This document shows, in pieces, positions 27,492-37,531 of a stretch of DNA of 64,000 bases. The first letter of the stretch is position 1; every line of letters starts with the position of its first letter. The stretch is from an uncultured Acidimicrobiales bacterium (GTDB lineage Bacteria > Actinomycetota > Acidimicrobiia > Acidimicrobiales > SZUA-35). The stretch spans positions 1-64,000 of the forward strand of contig CALEWY010000039.1 in the NCBI GenBank assembly GCA_937925335.1, in the 5' to 3' direction. The notes below the pieces were generated by a model. That model did not search any database. It had not been told where the DNA came from and saw nothing but the letters and a program-made list of their open reading frames with translations. The position numbers and the translations under genes were made by a program.

Positions 27492-28493
27492 TCAGGGCAG
27501 ATGGATGGCTCGGCTGAGATCCACCATGTCATCGCCAGGGCCGCCCTTGGTGTTGGCTTCTGGCCGAATCTCCGAGCCTGCGCTCACGCCGACGATGGCA
27601 CCAGCCGAATCGCTCAACGCTTGCAGGTCATAGCCACCCTCGAGGAAGAGCAGCCGACGCCCGGCAGGAACGGTGGTGAACAAGTCGCCAACCATGTCGC
27701 CAAAGTCCGACGACGACAGGCCGAGATCGGTGATGGGATCGGAACGGTGGCCGTCGAACCCGGCCGAGATGAGCAGCCAGGTTGGTTTGTGTCGCTCGAC
27801 GACGGGCACCACAACCTGCTCCATGGCTCGGCGATACACGTCGCCGGTTGCGCCGGCAGGCATGGCGATGTTGACCGTTTTGCCTGCACCGTCTCCCTCG
27901 CCGACCTCATCGGGCCGGCCGGTGAACGGATACCAGGGGTACTGATGCAGCGACACGAACAACACGTTCGGATCGGCATAGAAGATGTCTTGTGTGCCGT
28001 TGCCGTGGTGGGCGTCGATATCGACGATGGCGACCTGTTCGCCACGATCGGCCAGTGATCGAGCGGCCACCGCAACGTTGTTGATCAGGCAGAAGCCCAT
28101 CTGCTTCTTTGCTGTCGCGTGATGACCAGGAGGCCGAACGACCGACCATCCAACGTCGGCTTCGCCTCGTTCGAGGCGTTCGATGAGATCGAGACCAGAC
28201 CCAGCGGCCTTCCGAGCCGCGGCGGAGCTCTGCGGCGACACCACGGTGTCCGGGTCGATCGAACCGCCGCCGGACTCGGCAAGGTGTTCGAGATCATCGA
28301 TCATCGACGCTGGGTGCACGGCCACAAGCGATTCGACAGGCGCATCTGGCGACTCGATCCACGTGACCGCCTCGCCGAGGCCGGCCTGTTCGATTCCGCG
28401 AGCGACCGCATCCAGACGGGCCGGCCGTTCGGGGTGTCCAGGGCCGGTGTCATGCAGCCGGCACAGATCGTGAGTGGAGATCAGCACCGTCAC
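27492..28493 (-). CDS. histone deacetylase family protein
   Basis: GPGHPERPARLDAV, RPPGHHA, DIDAHHGNGTQDIFY, SAGFDGHRSDP. Confidence 0.93.
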   Translation of the reverse strand: MTVLISTHDLCRLHDTGPGHPERPARLDAVARGIEQAGLGEAVTWIESPDAPVESLVAVHPASMIDDLEHLAESGGGSIDPDTVVSPQSSAAARKAAGSGLDLIERLERGEADVGWSVVRPPGHHATAKKQMGFCLINNVAVAARSLADRGEQVAIVDIDAHHGNGTQDIFYADPNVLFVSLHQYPWYPFTGRPDEVGEGDGAGKTVNIAMPAGATGDVYRRAMEQVVVPVVERHKPTWLLISAGFDGHRSDPITDLGLSSSDFGDMVGDLFTTVPAGRRLLFLEGGYDLQALSDSAGAIVGVSAGSEIRPEANTKGGPGDDMVDLSRAIHLP

Positions 28494-28659
28494 GATCGTG
28501 CACCGTAGTCGCCCGATCAGCCCGACCCGAACGTGGTTTGTGTCCGGTGTCTCAGCGCTCTGATGAAAACCGTTTCGGCCCGCTGATCAACGGAGCTGAG
28601 TGAGAAAGGGCGATCGGAGTCCGGTGCCAGCGCCCAGAAACCAATAGTCTTGGTCCCCG

Positions 28660-29463
28660 GTGGACCACGTACCTGTCTCTCCTATCGGCCCTGGGCTGCA
28701 ACGTGCCTGGGCCGCGCCGTCCACCGGCGGACGCCTTCGGGTGGTTCCCTGGCAGGGCGATCGATACACCGCGCTCATCGGTCCGGGTCGATCTGGGCGT
28801 CCACCAACCGGCCTCGATCTCTTTCATTGCATCGAAGCCCTCCAAGAACGCGGCGTGCGCTCAGCGGTCACACCAGCGTTGGCTCCAGCGGATGCCGAAG
28901 CGTTCACCGAAGCGGGCTTTCGCCTGCACGAACGCCTGCATCTCCTGGCCTATCGCCTCAATACCCGCCAGACCCATCGCTTCATGGAAGCCGACGCTCT
29001 GTGGCGCCCCGGCGCGCTCTTCCCATCGAAGCGATCGTCAGGCCGAACCCTGCGAGCGGGCCGTCCGTGGCATCGTCGCGTGGTGCTCGACATCGACCGA
29101 CGCGCCTTCGAACCCTTCTGGCAGTTCGATACGAACTCGCTGGCTGAAGCGCGCCGCGCCACACCAGCCAGTCGCTATCGGGTCGCGCTCGAGGGCCGCC
29201 ACCCCCTCGGTTATGCGGTCACCGGCCGCGCCGGCAACCGCGGCTACCTGCAGCGTCTCGCCGTCGATCCCGATCGTCAGGGCGGCGGGCTTGGGTCTGC
29301 TCTCGTGCACGATTCGCTCCGCTGGTTGGATAGCCGTGGTGTTGAACTCGCCATGGTGAACACCCAGGAACGCAACGGGCGCGCTCTCGATCTCTACGAA
29401 CACCTCGGCTTTCGGCGCCAGCCAGATGGTCTGGTCGTGCTGCGATGGGATGCCGAAGGGTGA
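28660..29463 (+). CDS. GNAT family N-acetyltransferase
   Basis: YLQRLAVDPDRQGGGLGSALVHDSLRWL ... NTQERNGRALDLYEHLGFRR. Confidence 0.88.
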   Translation: MDHVPVSPIGPGLQRAWAAPSTGGRLRVVPWQGDRYTALIGPGRSGRPPTGLDLFHCIEALQERGVRSAVTPALAPADAEAFTEAGFRLHERLHLLAYRLNTRQTHRFMEADALWRPGALFPSKRSSGRTLRAGRPWHRRVVLDIDRRAFEPFWQFDTNSLAEARRATPASRYRVALEGRHPLGYAVTGRAGNRGYLQRLAVDPDRQGGGLGSALVHDSLRWLDSRGVELAMVNTQERNGRALDLYEHLGFRRQPDGLVVLRWDAEG

Positions 29464-31472
29464 CATCACGACGCTCCCAATCGATCCTTTCGACCGCCGC
29501 CACGCTCATCACCATGTTCGTGCTGACCGTTCTCGTCGCGCCGTCGTCGATGGTCGCCACCGGCGTGGCGCCGGTCGCTGCCCAGGGCGGACGGCTCGCG
29601 CTCGTCGATCAGACCCCCTATGTCGCCGCTGACGGTGCATTCGGAATCACACTCCGGTGGACGGGCGAGCAACGAACCGACCTGACCGTTTCGGCTCGCG
29701 TCTTTGGTGCCATCTCCGCTGAGTCCGACGTTGGGCAACCACCGTCGACCGACACGCTCCGCCGTTATCCGGGACCCGAGGAGCGCTTCGCTCTTTCCAC
29801 CGTGGCCGATCCGAGCGGTGAGTTCTTCTTCGAGATTCCGATCAGAAGTTTTGAGGCTGCGGACGATCGAGTCTTCATCACCGATCCCGGCGTCTATCCC
29901 GTCGTCGTCGAAGTTCGCGATGCCGACGGCCCGGTCACCTCGGTGCAAACACACTTGATTCGCCTGCCGACCGAAACGGCCGAGATTCCCTCACTTTTGC
30001 GAACCAATGTCGTCATCAACGTGTCGGTCGCCGACGGCATCAACTTGGCGGAGATCATTCCGCTGCTCGAACGCCACCCGTCGCTACCGCTCACCGTCGT
30101 GCTCGAACCGGGTGTCATTCGCCAGCTTGAATCCGACCCAGAGCTGAACGCCGCATTCGTTACCGCCCTCGGTGAGCGACCGGCCAGCGCGGTCCCCGTC
30201 CTCAACCTCGACCCATCGTCGCTGGCTGAGATCGGAGGAGAGGCGCTGTACGAACAAACGCTGGTCGAAACCAACGATCGTCTTGCGACGCTCGGCATTC
30301 GCACCGATCCAACGGTGCTTCCGGTTGCCGCGACGCTCACCGCCGATGGTGCAGCCATGCTCGACCGGCTCGGGATCGACATCGTCATCAACCTCGACTC
30401 GTCACGCGAACCAGGGGGCGCCATCGAGGTCGGTCAAGGTCTGCGCGTGCTCACCATCGATGAAGGTCGAACGGCACAGTTGCGCTCGGGCCCGCTCGCC
30501 GCTCAGCGAGCAAACGAACTCCTGGCTTCACTTGCCGTGCGCCAACAACTCGATGGGTCACCAATCGTGCTCGGTGGTCCCGAGCTGCGATCGCTCGACG
30601 GATCGAGCGGCGACACCCTCGCCCTCGAACTGGTCCTGTCCGCACTCGATCAGCCCGGCCTCATCGAAGCCGTCGACGTCAACATTGCGACCGGTAGCGG
30701 TTCAGCGGTTCCGCTTCGTCTGGCCGAACGCCCACTTCAAGATCTGCGTCCGGTCCAAGACGACGTCAACAACTTCCTCGCGGACATGGTCACCTACCGG
30801 GAGTTCAGCGGCGAGCAGGGAATCGCGACCGAACGCCTCTCCCAGGGTTTGCTCGCCAGCCTGAGCTCGAACCTCAATCCTGACGAACGAGCGCGAGAGC
30901 TCGCCCGCCTGCAGGCAACCCTCGACAGTGAGCTCGACGTCATTTCGATGCCGAGTGATCAAAGCATCACGATCACCGCACAGAACGCTGCCGTTCCGGT
31001 CGCCATCGATAACGAGAGCCTCGGCGAGCGCACCGTGTTGTTGCGCTTCACATCCGACCGAATCAACGTCGCCCAACACGAGACCACCGTGACCCTCGAA
31101 CCGGGCCGAACGAACCTTGAGATCGATCTCGAGACGCGCACGCTTGGTCAGTCACCGCTTCAGATCGAAGTGCTCACTCCGGACGGGTCACGCAGCTTGT
31201 CCTCCACTCGTTACGGCGTTCGCTCGACTGCCATTCCTGGCCTCGGCTACCTCTTGTCGATCACGGCTCTGCTGTTCCTCGTGGCCTGGTGGATCGTGTC
31301 GATCAGCCGCTCACGATCCGAAGCAAATGCCGCGGCCATCGCCGCCACCGTCTCGGCCGAGAGTGCGGCTGACGACAGCACGACCGAGACTGACACAGAG
31401 ACCGCCGGGACTGACACCGATACCGAAACGGACGACCTCACCGGTCGTCGATCGCAGCGTCAATCGTCGTGA
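29445..31472 (+). CDS. secreted/membrane protein, DUF6049-like
   Basis: N-terminal signal, large extracytoplasmic region, C-terminal TM; position upstream of sigM-trxBA matches the actinobacterial DUF6049 gene. Confidence 0.65.
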   Translation: MGCRRVTSRRSQSILSTAATLITMFVLTVLVAPSSMVATGVAPVAAQGGRLALVDQTPYVAADGAFGITLRWTGEQRTDLTVSARVFGAISAESDVGQPPSTDTLRRYPGPEERFALSTVADPSGEFFFEIPIRSFEAADDRVFITDPGVYPVVVEVRDADGPVTSVQTHLIRLPTETAEIPSLLRTNVVINVSVADGINLAEIIPLLERHPSLPLTVVLEPGVIRQLESDPELNAAFVTALGERPASAVPVLNLDPSSLAEIGGEALYEQTLVETNDRLATLGIRTDPTVLPVAATLTADGAAMLDRLGIDIVINLDSSREPGGAIEVGQGLRVLTIDEGRTAQLRSGPLAAQRANELLASLAVRQQLDGSPIVLGGPELRSLDGSSGDTLALELVLSALDQPGLIEAVDVNIATGSGSAVPLRLAERPLQDLRPVQDDVNNFLADMVTYREFSGEQGIATERLSQGLLASLSSNLNPDERARELARLQATLDSELDVISMPSDQSITITAQNAAVPVAIDNESLGERTVLLRFTSDRINVAQHETTVTLEPGRTNLEIDLETRTLGQSPLQIEVLTPDGSRSLSSTRYGVRSTAIPGLGYLLSITALLFLVAWWIVSISRSRSEANAAAIAATVSAESAADDSTTETDTETAGTDTDTETDDLTGRRSQRQSS

Positions 31473-33166
31473 CCCCAGCTCATCCCCCGGGCGTCGGCGA
31501 TCGGTTGGCCGATCGCTACGAACTTGTCGACCCCATCGCCACCGGCGGCATGGCCCAGGTTTGGCGCGCCGTCGATTCGGTGCTCGGCCGCGAAGTTGCG
31601 GTCAAGGTCTTGCACCCGCACCTGGCGACCGATCGTGGCTTCTTGTTGCGCTTCCGCCGCGAAGCCGTCGCAGCCGCCCGACTCTCCCACCCCTCCATCG
31701 TGTCCATCTACGACACGGTGAGCGAAAACGGCACCGAAGCGATCGTGATGGAGCTCATCAAGGGCCGCACGCTTCGTGCCGTGCTCGACGACGTGAACGT
31801 GATGGGTGAGCGCGACGCCATCGAGGTCGGCACCCAGATCGCGGACGCGCTCGCTGATGCCCATCGTGGTGGTGTTGTGCATCGCGACATCAAGCCATCG
31901 AACATCTTGTTGTGCCCCGATCGACGGGTGATGGTCACCGACTTCGGCATCGCCAAGGCGGGCGAGGACACCGACCTGACCGTCACCGGCACATTGCTCG
32001 GCACCGCGAAGTACCTGGCTCCTGAGCAGGTCAACGGTGATCCTGTCGATGCTCGAGCCGACCTCTATGCGCTTGGCATCGTCTTGTTCGAAGCCGTCAC
32101 CGGACAGGCTCCGTTCAAAGCGGATACCGATGCGGCAACGGCGTTGGCTCGTCTGCATCAACCGCCGCCACGAGCACAAACGCTGCGCCCTGATCTCACG
32201 AACGAACTCGATGCCATCATCCATCGGATGATGGGCCGGAGTCCCGACACCCGGTTCGCAACGGCGACGGATGTCCGGGCTGCACTCAGCGGTGTCCCGA
32301 AGAACGCAGGTGGAGCCGACGCCACACTCGTCGTTGCCGATGCACGCCCATCGGTGCCCGGTCGTTTCGGGGGCACCGCCGCCGCGGTTGGCTACGAGGC
32401 CGACGACATCGAGATCTACGACGACGGCTACCACGAAGACGAGTTCGATGACGGTTTCGATGACGATGGCGAACCCGGATTCCTTCGCTCGGAGCGGTCC
32501 TGGATGCTCCCTGCGCTCGCACTTGCCTTGACCGCAGCCGCTCTCGTCGTGGCGGTGCAGTTGTTTCGACAGTCGCCGCTTGGATCCGACGCCAACGCCG
32601 GCGCTGACACCGAGCAGCCAGCGGATTCTGGTGAACCGAGCGACGACCCTGACGTGCAGTCGACCTCCAGCACGGTCTTGACCGTGACCCCAGTCGTCGA
32701 ACCCTCCATCGTCAGCGCTCGAACGCTCGATGCCGTCAGCCTTGGAGGCGACGGTTCGGAGAATGACGACTTGGCACCCGCCGCCTTTGACGGCAACGAC
32801 GAAACCTCGTGGCGAACCGACCAATATCGGCGCCCGAACTTCGGCAACTTGAAGACCGGCGTCGGTCTGGTTCTCGATCTCGGCGGACGCGCTCGAGTCG
32901 AAGAGATCGAGTTGATGACCAACTCAGAGGACTGGACGATCGAGTTCTACGTCGGCGAAGAATTCGGCGATGACCCCTCCGCATGGGGCGAACCCATTGG
33001 CGTCATCGTCGATGGTGACGGCCGGGAGGACCTCGAGGACCTCGGAGCAGTCGGCCCATTCCTGCTGGTCTGGGTGACCGATCACGGTCTGTCGCCCGAC
33101 GGCAGTGACGACGATGACGAGGACGACCACCGCTTCGAACTGCTGGAGATCACCGTCTCCAGTTGA
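31469..33166 (+). CDS. Ser/Thr protein kinase with TM and MviN-like extracellular domain
   Basis: IATGGMAQVWRAVD, VAVKVLH, VVHRDIKPSNILL, VTDFGIAK, LAPEQ; TM WMLPALALALTAAALVVAVQL; ectodomain DGNDETSWRTDQYRRPNFGNLKTGVGLVLDLG. GTG start overlaps the upstream stop (GTGA). Confidence 0.9.
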   Translation: MTPAHPPGVGDRLADRYELVDPIATGGMAQVWRAVDSVLGREVAVKVLHPHLATDRGFLLRFRREAVAAARLSHPSIVSIYDTVSENGTEAIVMELIKGRTLRAVLDDVNVMGERDAIEVGTQIADALADAHRGGVVHRDIKPSNILLCPDRRVMVTDFGIAKAGEDTDLTVTGTLLGTAKYLAPEQVNGDPVDARADLYALGIVLFEAVTGQAPFKADTDAATALARLHQPPPRAQTLRPDLTNELDAIIHRMMGRSPDTRFATATDVRAALSGVPKNAGGADATLVVADARPSVPGRFGGTAAAVGYEADDIEIYDDGYHEDEFDDGFDDDGEPGFLRSERSWMLPALALALTAAALVVAVQLFRQSPLGSDANAGADTEQPADSGEPSDDPDVQSTSSTVLTVTPVVEPSIVSARTLDAVSLGGDGSENDDLAPAAFDGNDETSWRTDQYRRPNFGNLKTGVGLVLDLGGRARVEEIELMTNSEDWTIEFYVGEEFGDDPSAWGEPIGVIVDGDGREDLEDLGAVGPFLLVWVTDHGLSPDGSDDDDEDDHRFELLEITVSS

Positions 33167-33256
33167 TCGGCGACTTTGGCCGACGCTCGGGCCAGCGCTC
33201 CAACCTGCCGTGTCCCCAACTGAGCGTGCGCACGATCGTAAGATCACCAGATCGCA

Positions 33257-33859
33257 ATGACCGACGAAGAACGCGTCGCCCTTGCCCAGGGTGGGGATAG
33301 CGCGGCGATGAACGCGCTCTTGGAGACGCACTACGAGCGTCTCTACGCCATCTGTCGCCGCATTGCGGGCAACGATGCCGATGCCGCCGATGCCTGCCAA
33401 GAGGCGCTCCTTGCAGTCGTGAAGGGGATCGGCCGCTTCGACAACCGTTCGTCGTTCAAGACCTGGAGCCATCGAGTTGCGACCAATGCGTGCCTCGATG
33501 AATTGCGTCGACGTAAACGCCGCCCGATCGCCGTCGTCGACGAACCCGACCGCATCAGCGACGAACCCGATGTCGCTCAACGAGTGAGCGATCGGCTCAC
33601 GATCGACGAAGCACTCCCCCAGATTCCAGAAGAGTTCCGCGCACCCGTCGTGCTGCGAGACGTGATCGGCATGGACTACGCCGAAATCGCTGAAACCCTG
33701 GAATTAGCGCCCGGTACCGTTCGTTCCCGCATTGCACGAGGGCGAAGACATCTCGCCAATGTGCTGGCACCCGACATCCCTGATGGCCCTGATTCGCAGG
33801 AATCTTCACTCATTGGGGAACCAGACGCTCTCGGCGAGCGTCAGAGACCACCGACATGA
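33257..33859 (+). CDS. ECF sigma factor (SigM position)
   Basis: DADAADACQEALLAVVKGIGRFDNRSSFKTWSHRVATNACLDELRRRKRR; region 4 MDYAEIAETLELAPGTVRSRIARGRRHLA. Confidence 0.93.
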   Translation: MTDEERVALAQGGDSAAMNALLETHYERLYAICRRIAGNDADAADACQEALLAVVKGIGRFDNRSSFKTWSHRVATNACLDELRRRKRRPIAVVDEPDRISDEPDVAQRVSDRLTIDEALPQIPEEFRAPVVLRDVIGMDYAEIAETLELAPGTVRSRIARGRRHLANVLAPDIPDGPDSQESSLIGEPDALGERQRPPT

Positions 33860-34893
33860 CCGATCCATCCGATTTCAACCCCCGCGATGATGGCACCTCG
33901 CCATCCGACGCCGAACGAGCTGATGAGCTTGCGTCTGCGTTCGTCGACGGGGAGGCGACAGCCGACGAGATCATTCTCATCGAGAATGATCCAACGTCGG
34001 CTGAACGGATCGCGCAGTTCAACACGGTGACGTCAGCGGTCAGCGCCCCGATCACCCCTCCCCCGGCAGCGATTCGAGCCGCTCACCTGGCTGCCGCGAT
34101 GGCCGAGTTCGAAGAGAACAAGAGCATCGACCTCACCACGTCGGCGTCTCCTGCGACGGCTGGCTCGTCGGCCGAACCTGCATCGAACAAGCCAGCCGAG
34201 CCAGTCATCGATCTCACCGCTGCCCGCGAATCTCGGGCTGCGTCGCCGGCCAAGGCTGAGCGCTCCAATCGTTGGCTCATGTCCGCGGCCGCCGCCCTGC
34301 TCGTCGTTGGTGGCATTGGCTTCGCATCATCGAGGCTTGGCGGCTCTGACGATGCCGACATCGCAGCCGATTTCGCCGGCGCCGACGACGCCGGCGATGA
34401 GGAAACGTCCGCATCCAACGCCGAGGGTGCCACCGAGGCGCTCCAGGCCGAAGCGATGGGTGAGAGCGACGACGAAGCCATGGAGGACGACGCCATGGAA
34501 GAGGAGTCGGCCATGGAAGAGTCCGCTGGCTCCGGGGCCATGGAAGACGAAGAGGCCATGGAGGAAGGTGAGGAGTCCGCGGACGTCGCCGCCGCTGATG
34601 CCGACACCGAAGAATCATCCGACCCGAACCGGTCATCCGTCTTCGTCGAAGCGCCACTGGTTGCAGCCTTTGAAGCGACAACGATCAACGAACTCTTCGA
34701 ACAAGCCACGCTCCTCGAACCACTCCCCCTCGAAGAATCACTCTGTGCAGCGGATCTCGCCATCGTCGATGGCTACTGGGTGCCCGTGGAGTCGATCGAT
34801 GGTGAGATCGGTGAGCTCATCGTGCAGATCAGTCCTGACGGTGAAGCGATTCCGATTCTCGTCGACGCCGCCTGCACCGTGATCGCCGAGTAG
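33856..34893 (+). CDS. putative anti-sigma factor, single TM, with Met/Glu/Asp-rich segment
   Basis: ATGA overlap with the sigma gene; N-terminal DELASAFVDGEATADE; TM WLMSAAAALLVVGGIGFAS. Confidence 0.8.
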   Translation: MTDPSDFNPRDDGTSPSDAERADELASAFVDGEATADEIILIENDPTSAERIAQFNTVTSAVSAPITPPPAAIRAAHLAAAMAEFEENKSIDLTTSASPATAGSSAEPASNKPAEPVIDLTAARESRAASPAKAERSNRWLMSAAAALLVVGGIGFASSRLGGSDDADIAADFAGADDAGDEETSASNAEGATEALQAEAMGESDDEAMEDDAMEEESAMEESAGSGAMEDEEAMEEGEESADVAAADADTEESSDPNRSSVFVEAPLVAAFEATTINELFEQATLLEPLPLEESLCAADLAIVDGYWVPVESIDGEIGELIVQISPDGEAIPILVDAACTVIAE

Positions 34894-35015
34894 GCCGAGC
34901 CCGACCGGGCTCAACTCGAACCTGACCGAGCGGATCCCACCGCACTCCGTGGCGCTCTCACCACCCACCGACATCGAGTCTGCGTGTCAGCAGGCCCGAC
35001 GCTAAGATCACGCCG

Positions 35016-35354
35016 ATGTCTGACGCTGACGCCCTTTCTTCAAGCACTCCCCCGTCCAGCGACGACTGGGCGGCAAAGGCAACGACCACAGTTGTTGGTT
35101 ATGTCGACACGGTGCGAACCGCGACCACCGGCAAAGCCCTCGTCGCATCACGGGCCATCGTGTACTTCCTCGTCGCTGGCCTGGCCGGCATCGTGGCGCT
35201 CGTCATCGCACTCGTGCTGCTCGTCCGCCTGGTCACATCACTGACCGCCTTTTTCCCATTCATCGACGACGGTGAAGTCTGGCTTGCCTACTTGATCCTC
35301 GGATCGCTCTTCACGGTTGCAGGCATGCTCCTCTGGAAGAAAAAGGGCATCTAG
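35016..35354 (+). CDS. small two-TM membrane protein
   Basis: YFLVAGLAGIVALVIALVLLVRLV and WLAYLILGSLFTVAGMLLWKKKGI. Confidence 0.75.
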   Translation: MSDADALSSSTPPSSDDWAAKATTTVVGYVDTVRTATTGKALVASRAIVYFLVAGLAGIVALVIALVLLVRLVTSLTAFFPFIDDGEVWLAYLILGSLFTVAGMLLWKKKGI

Positions 35355-35488
35355 TCTCAGCCGTTCACGCCTGAGCGAACACCGAGATTGGCTGAGCATG
35401 GAACAGATTCCTGCTGAGCCCGGTTTGGCATCAGGCAGTGTCCACGAAGACGGCCAAACCTCGGTCCGTCGTGACGAAATGAGCTCAC

Positions 35489-36460
35489 GTGTCTGACAGC
35501 ACGATCCACGACGTTTTGATCCTCGGCAGCGGCCCCGCTGGCCTGACCGCAGCGATCTACACCGCTCGAGCCAGCCTCGAGCCACTGGTGCTCGAAGGCG
35601 AGCCGAGCTCAACAGGCGACCAGCCTGGCGGACAGCTCATGCTCACCACCGAAGTCGAGAACTTCCCCGGTTTCCCCGAGGGAATCATGGGACCAGAGCT
35701 CATGATGGGCTTCCGTGACCAGGCGTCACGTTTTGGAGCAGACCTCCAGACCGTCAAGGCGAGCAAGGTCGATCTTTCCGAGCGTCCCTACAAGGTGTGG
35801 GTCGGTGACCCGGAAGCAGCTGAGCCGACCTATCTTGCGCACACGTTGATCATTTCCACCGGTGCCACCGCGCTCATGCTCGACCTTCCGAATGAGCAGC
35901 GTTTGCTCGGCCACGGTGTTTCGACCTGCGCAACCTGTGACGGATTCTTCTTCCGCGATCAAGACATCGCCGTGATCGGCGGTGGCGACTCCGCCATGGA
36001 AGAGGCCACGTTCCTCACCAAGTTCGCAAAGACGGTGACGATCATCCACCGTCGCGACGAGTTCCGAGCGTCCAAGATCATGCAAGACCGTGCCTTGGCG
36101 AATCCGAAGATCAACGTCATGTGGAACTCTCAAGTCACCGATGTCATCGGTGATCAAACGGTCGAGAAGGTCCTCATCGAAGACACCGTCACCGGTGAAG
36201 CATCCGAGCTACCCGTCACCGGAGTCTTCGTTGCCATCGGCCACCGGCCCAACACCGATCTGTTCGTCGGGCAACTCGACATGAAGGACAACGGTTACCT
36301 CATCACGCAGGCACCGAGCACTCGCACCAATGTCGAAGGAGTCTTTGCGTGCGGCGACGTGCAAGACGACACCTATCGCCAAGCAATTTCCGCAGCTGGC
36401 TCTGGCTGCATGGCCGCCATCGATGCCGAACGCTGGCTCGAAGACAACGTCCACGGGTAG
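35489..36460 (+). CDS. trxB: thioredoxin-disulfide reductase
   Basis: [70 protein letters not shown]. Confidence 0.97.
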   Translation: MSDSTIHDVLILGSGPAGLTAAIYTARASLEPLVLEGEPSSTGDQPGGQLMLTTEVENFPGFPEGIMGPELMMGFRDQASRFGADLQTVKASKVDLSERPYKVWVGDPEAAEPTYLAHTLIISTGATALMLDLPNEQRLLGHGVSTCATCDGFFFRDQDIAVIGGGDSAMEEATFLTKFAKTVTIIHRRDEFRASKIMQDRALANPKINVMWNSQVTDVIGDQTVEKVLIEDTVTGEASELPVTGVFVAIGHRPNTDLFVGQLDMKDNGYLITQAPSTRTNVEGVFACGDVQDDTYRQAISAAGSGCMAAIDAERWLEDNVHG

Positions 36461-36482
36461 CCAAAACGTTGCATCAAAATCG

Positions 36483-36500
36483 CTCGGTCGATCGACCGAG
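36483..36500. repeat. 18-bp perfect palindrome
   Basis: CTCGGTCGATCGACCGAG between trxB and trxA. Confidence 0.8.
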
Positions 36501-36619
36501 ATGCCGCTCGTGAGAGCGAAGAGGCCCATCAACAAAGAACTGGGCCTCAACAAAGAACTGGGAATACCAACGCATACACCTCGGGTTTCAACACCCGAAG
36601 CCGCACAGGAGAAACACAC

Positions 36620-36940
36620 ATGTCCGAGAACGTCACCAACCTGACCGACGCCACCTTCGATGAGGTCGTCAACGGAGCCAGCGAGCCCGTCGTCGTCGAC
36701 TTCTGGGCCGAGTGGTGTGGACCTTGCAAGATGATCGCACCGATCCTCGACGAGATCGCCGACGAACAGGGCGACGCTGTCAAGGTCACCAAGATCAACG
36801 TCGACGAGAATCCATCGATCGCTCAGCGCTTCGGCGTCATGAGCATCCCCACCCTCTTGGTCTTCCGAGACGGTGAAGTCGACAAGCGCATCGTGGGTGC
36901 CAAGGGCAAGGCTCAGCTGCTCGAGGAAATCGGTATCTGA
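36620..36940 (+). CDS. trxA: thioredoxin
   Basis: [23 protein letters not shown]. Confidence 0.97.
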   Translation: MSENVTNLTDATFDEVVNGASEPVVVDFWAEWCGPCKMIAPILDEIADEQGDAVKVTKINVDENPSIAQRFGVMSIPTLLVFRDGEVDKRIVGAKGKAQLLEEIGI

Positions 36941-37011
36941 TTTCCCGCGGTGCGTTCGACGCACCGGCTCCAAAGCCCGCCGATCAATCGTCGGGAATCA
37001 TGAACGAATAG

Positions 37012-37050
37012 AACGAACCCGGATTCCACGATCCGGGTTCGTTTCGTTTT
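37012..37050 (+). terminator. intrinsic terminator after trxA
   Basis: 13-bp perfect stem AACGAACCCGGAT-TCCACG-ATCCGGGTTCGTT followed by TCGTTTT. Confidence 0.85.
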
Positions 37051-37179
37051 CTGGTGAAGTGATCCACTCTCCACCACGTCATGGTCGTCTGGCTCCGAAC
37101 GAGCCCCAAGATCAGCTCCGGCAGCTCCGCTGAAACGTGCGATTTCCGGGCCATATCACGCACCGCGGTGACACGAACA

Positions 37180-37251
37180 CTGTCCACAGCTCTCTGTGAA
37201 CAACAGTGCACTCTTACTTGAGAGTTCACACTACCCACAGCATTGTCCACA
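37180..37251. promoter_or_regulatory. DnaA-box-like cluster between trxA and parB
   Basis: CTGTCCACA (37180-37188), TGTGAACAA (37195-37203), TTGTCCACA (37243-37251). Confidence 0.5.
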
Positions 37252-37531
37252 ACGTGGGGAAAACTCGGTGGGTCGATTCTGGACGCCTCGCACCATGCGG
37301 GTCCGGGCCCTCAACCCACGCTGACTACGAGCAAACAAGCGGGTCTCAGCCGGCGGATTCGAACCCGCCGGCATCGCTCCATCGGTTTCAATCAGGCGTT
37401 GCGTTCGTCGACCAAACCGCATCTGGGTTGGTCTCGATCGACGTCACAGTTGACATCTCGATCGTGTGGACGACCTGTGAACGAACTGACGTGTACTCAT
37501 ATTCACCAGCGAGTGAACGTTCGAGACGCGC

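Noticed and set aside
31460-32824. 454-aa minus-strand ORF opposite the kinase
   Set aside because: Plus strand has intact kinase motifs; the minus product has no recognisable domain.
37300-37400. tRNA gene on minus strand
   Set aside because: Only a T-arm-like hairpin with an 8-nt loop is present; acceptor, D and anticodon arms could not be found.
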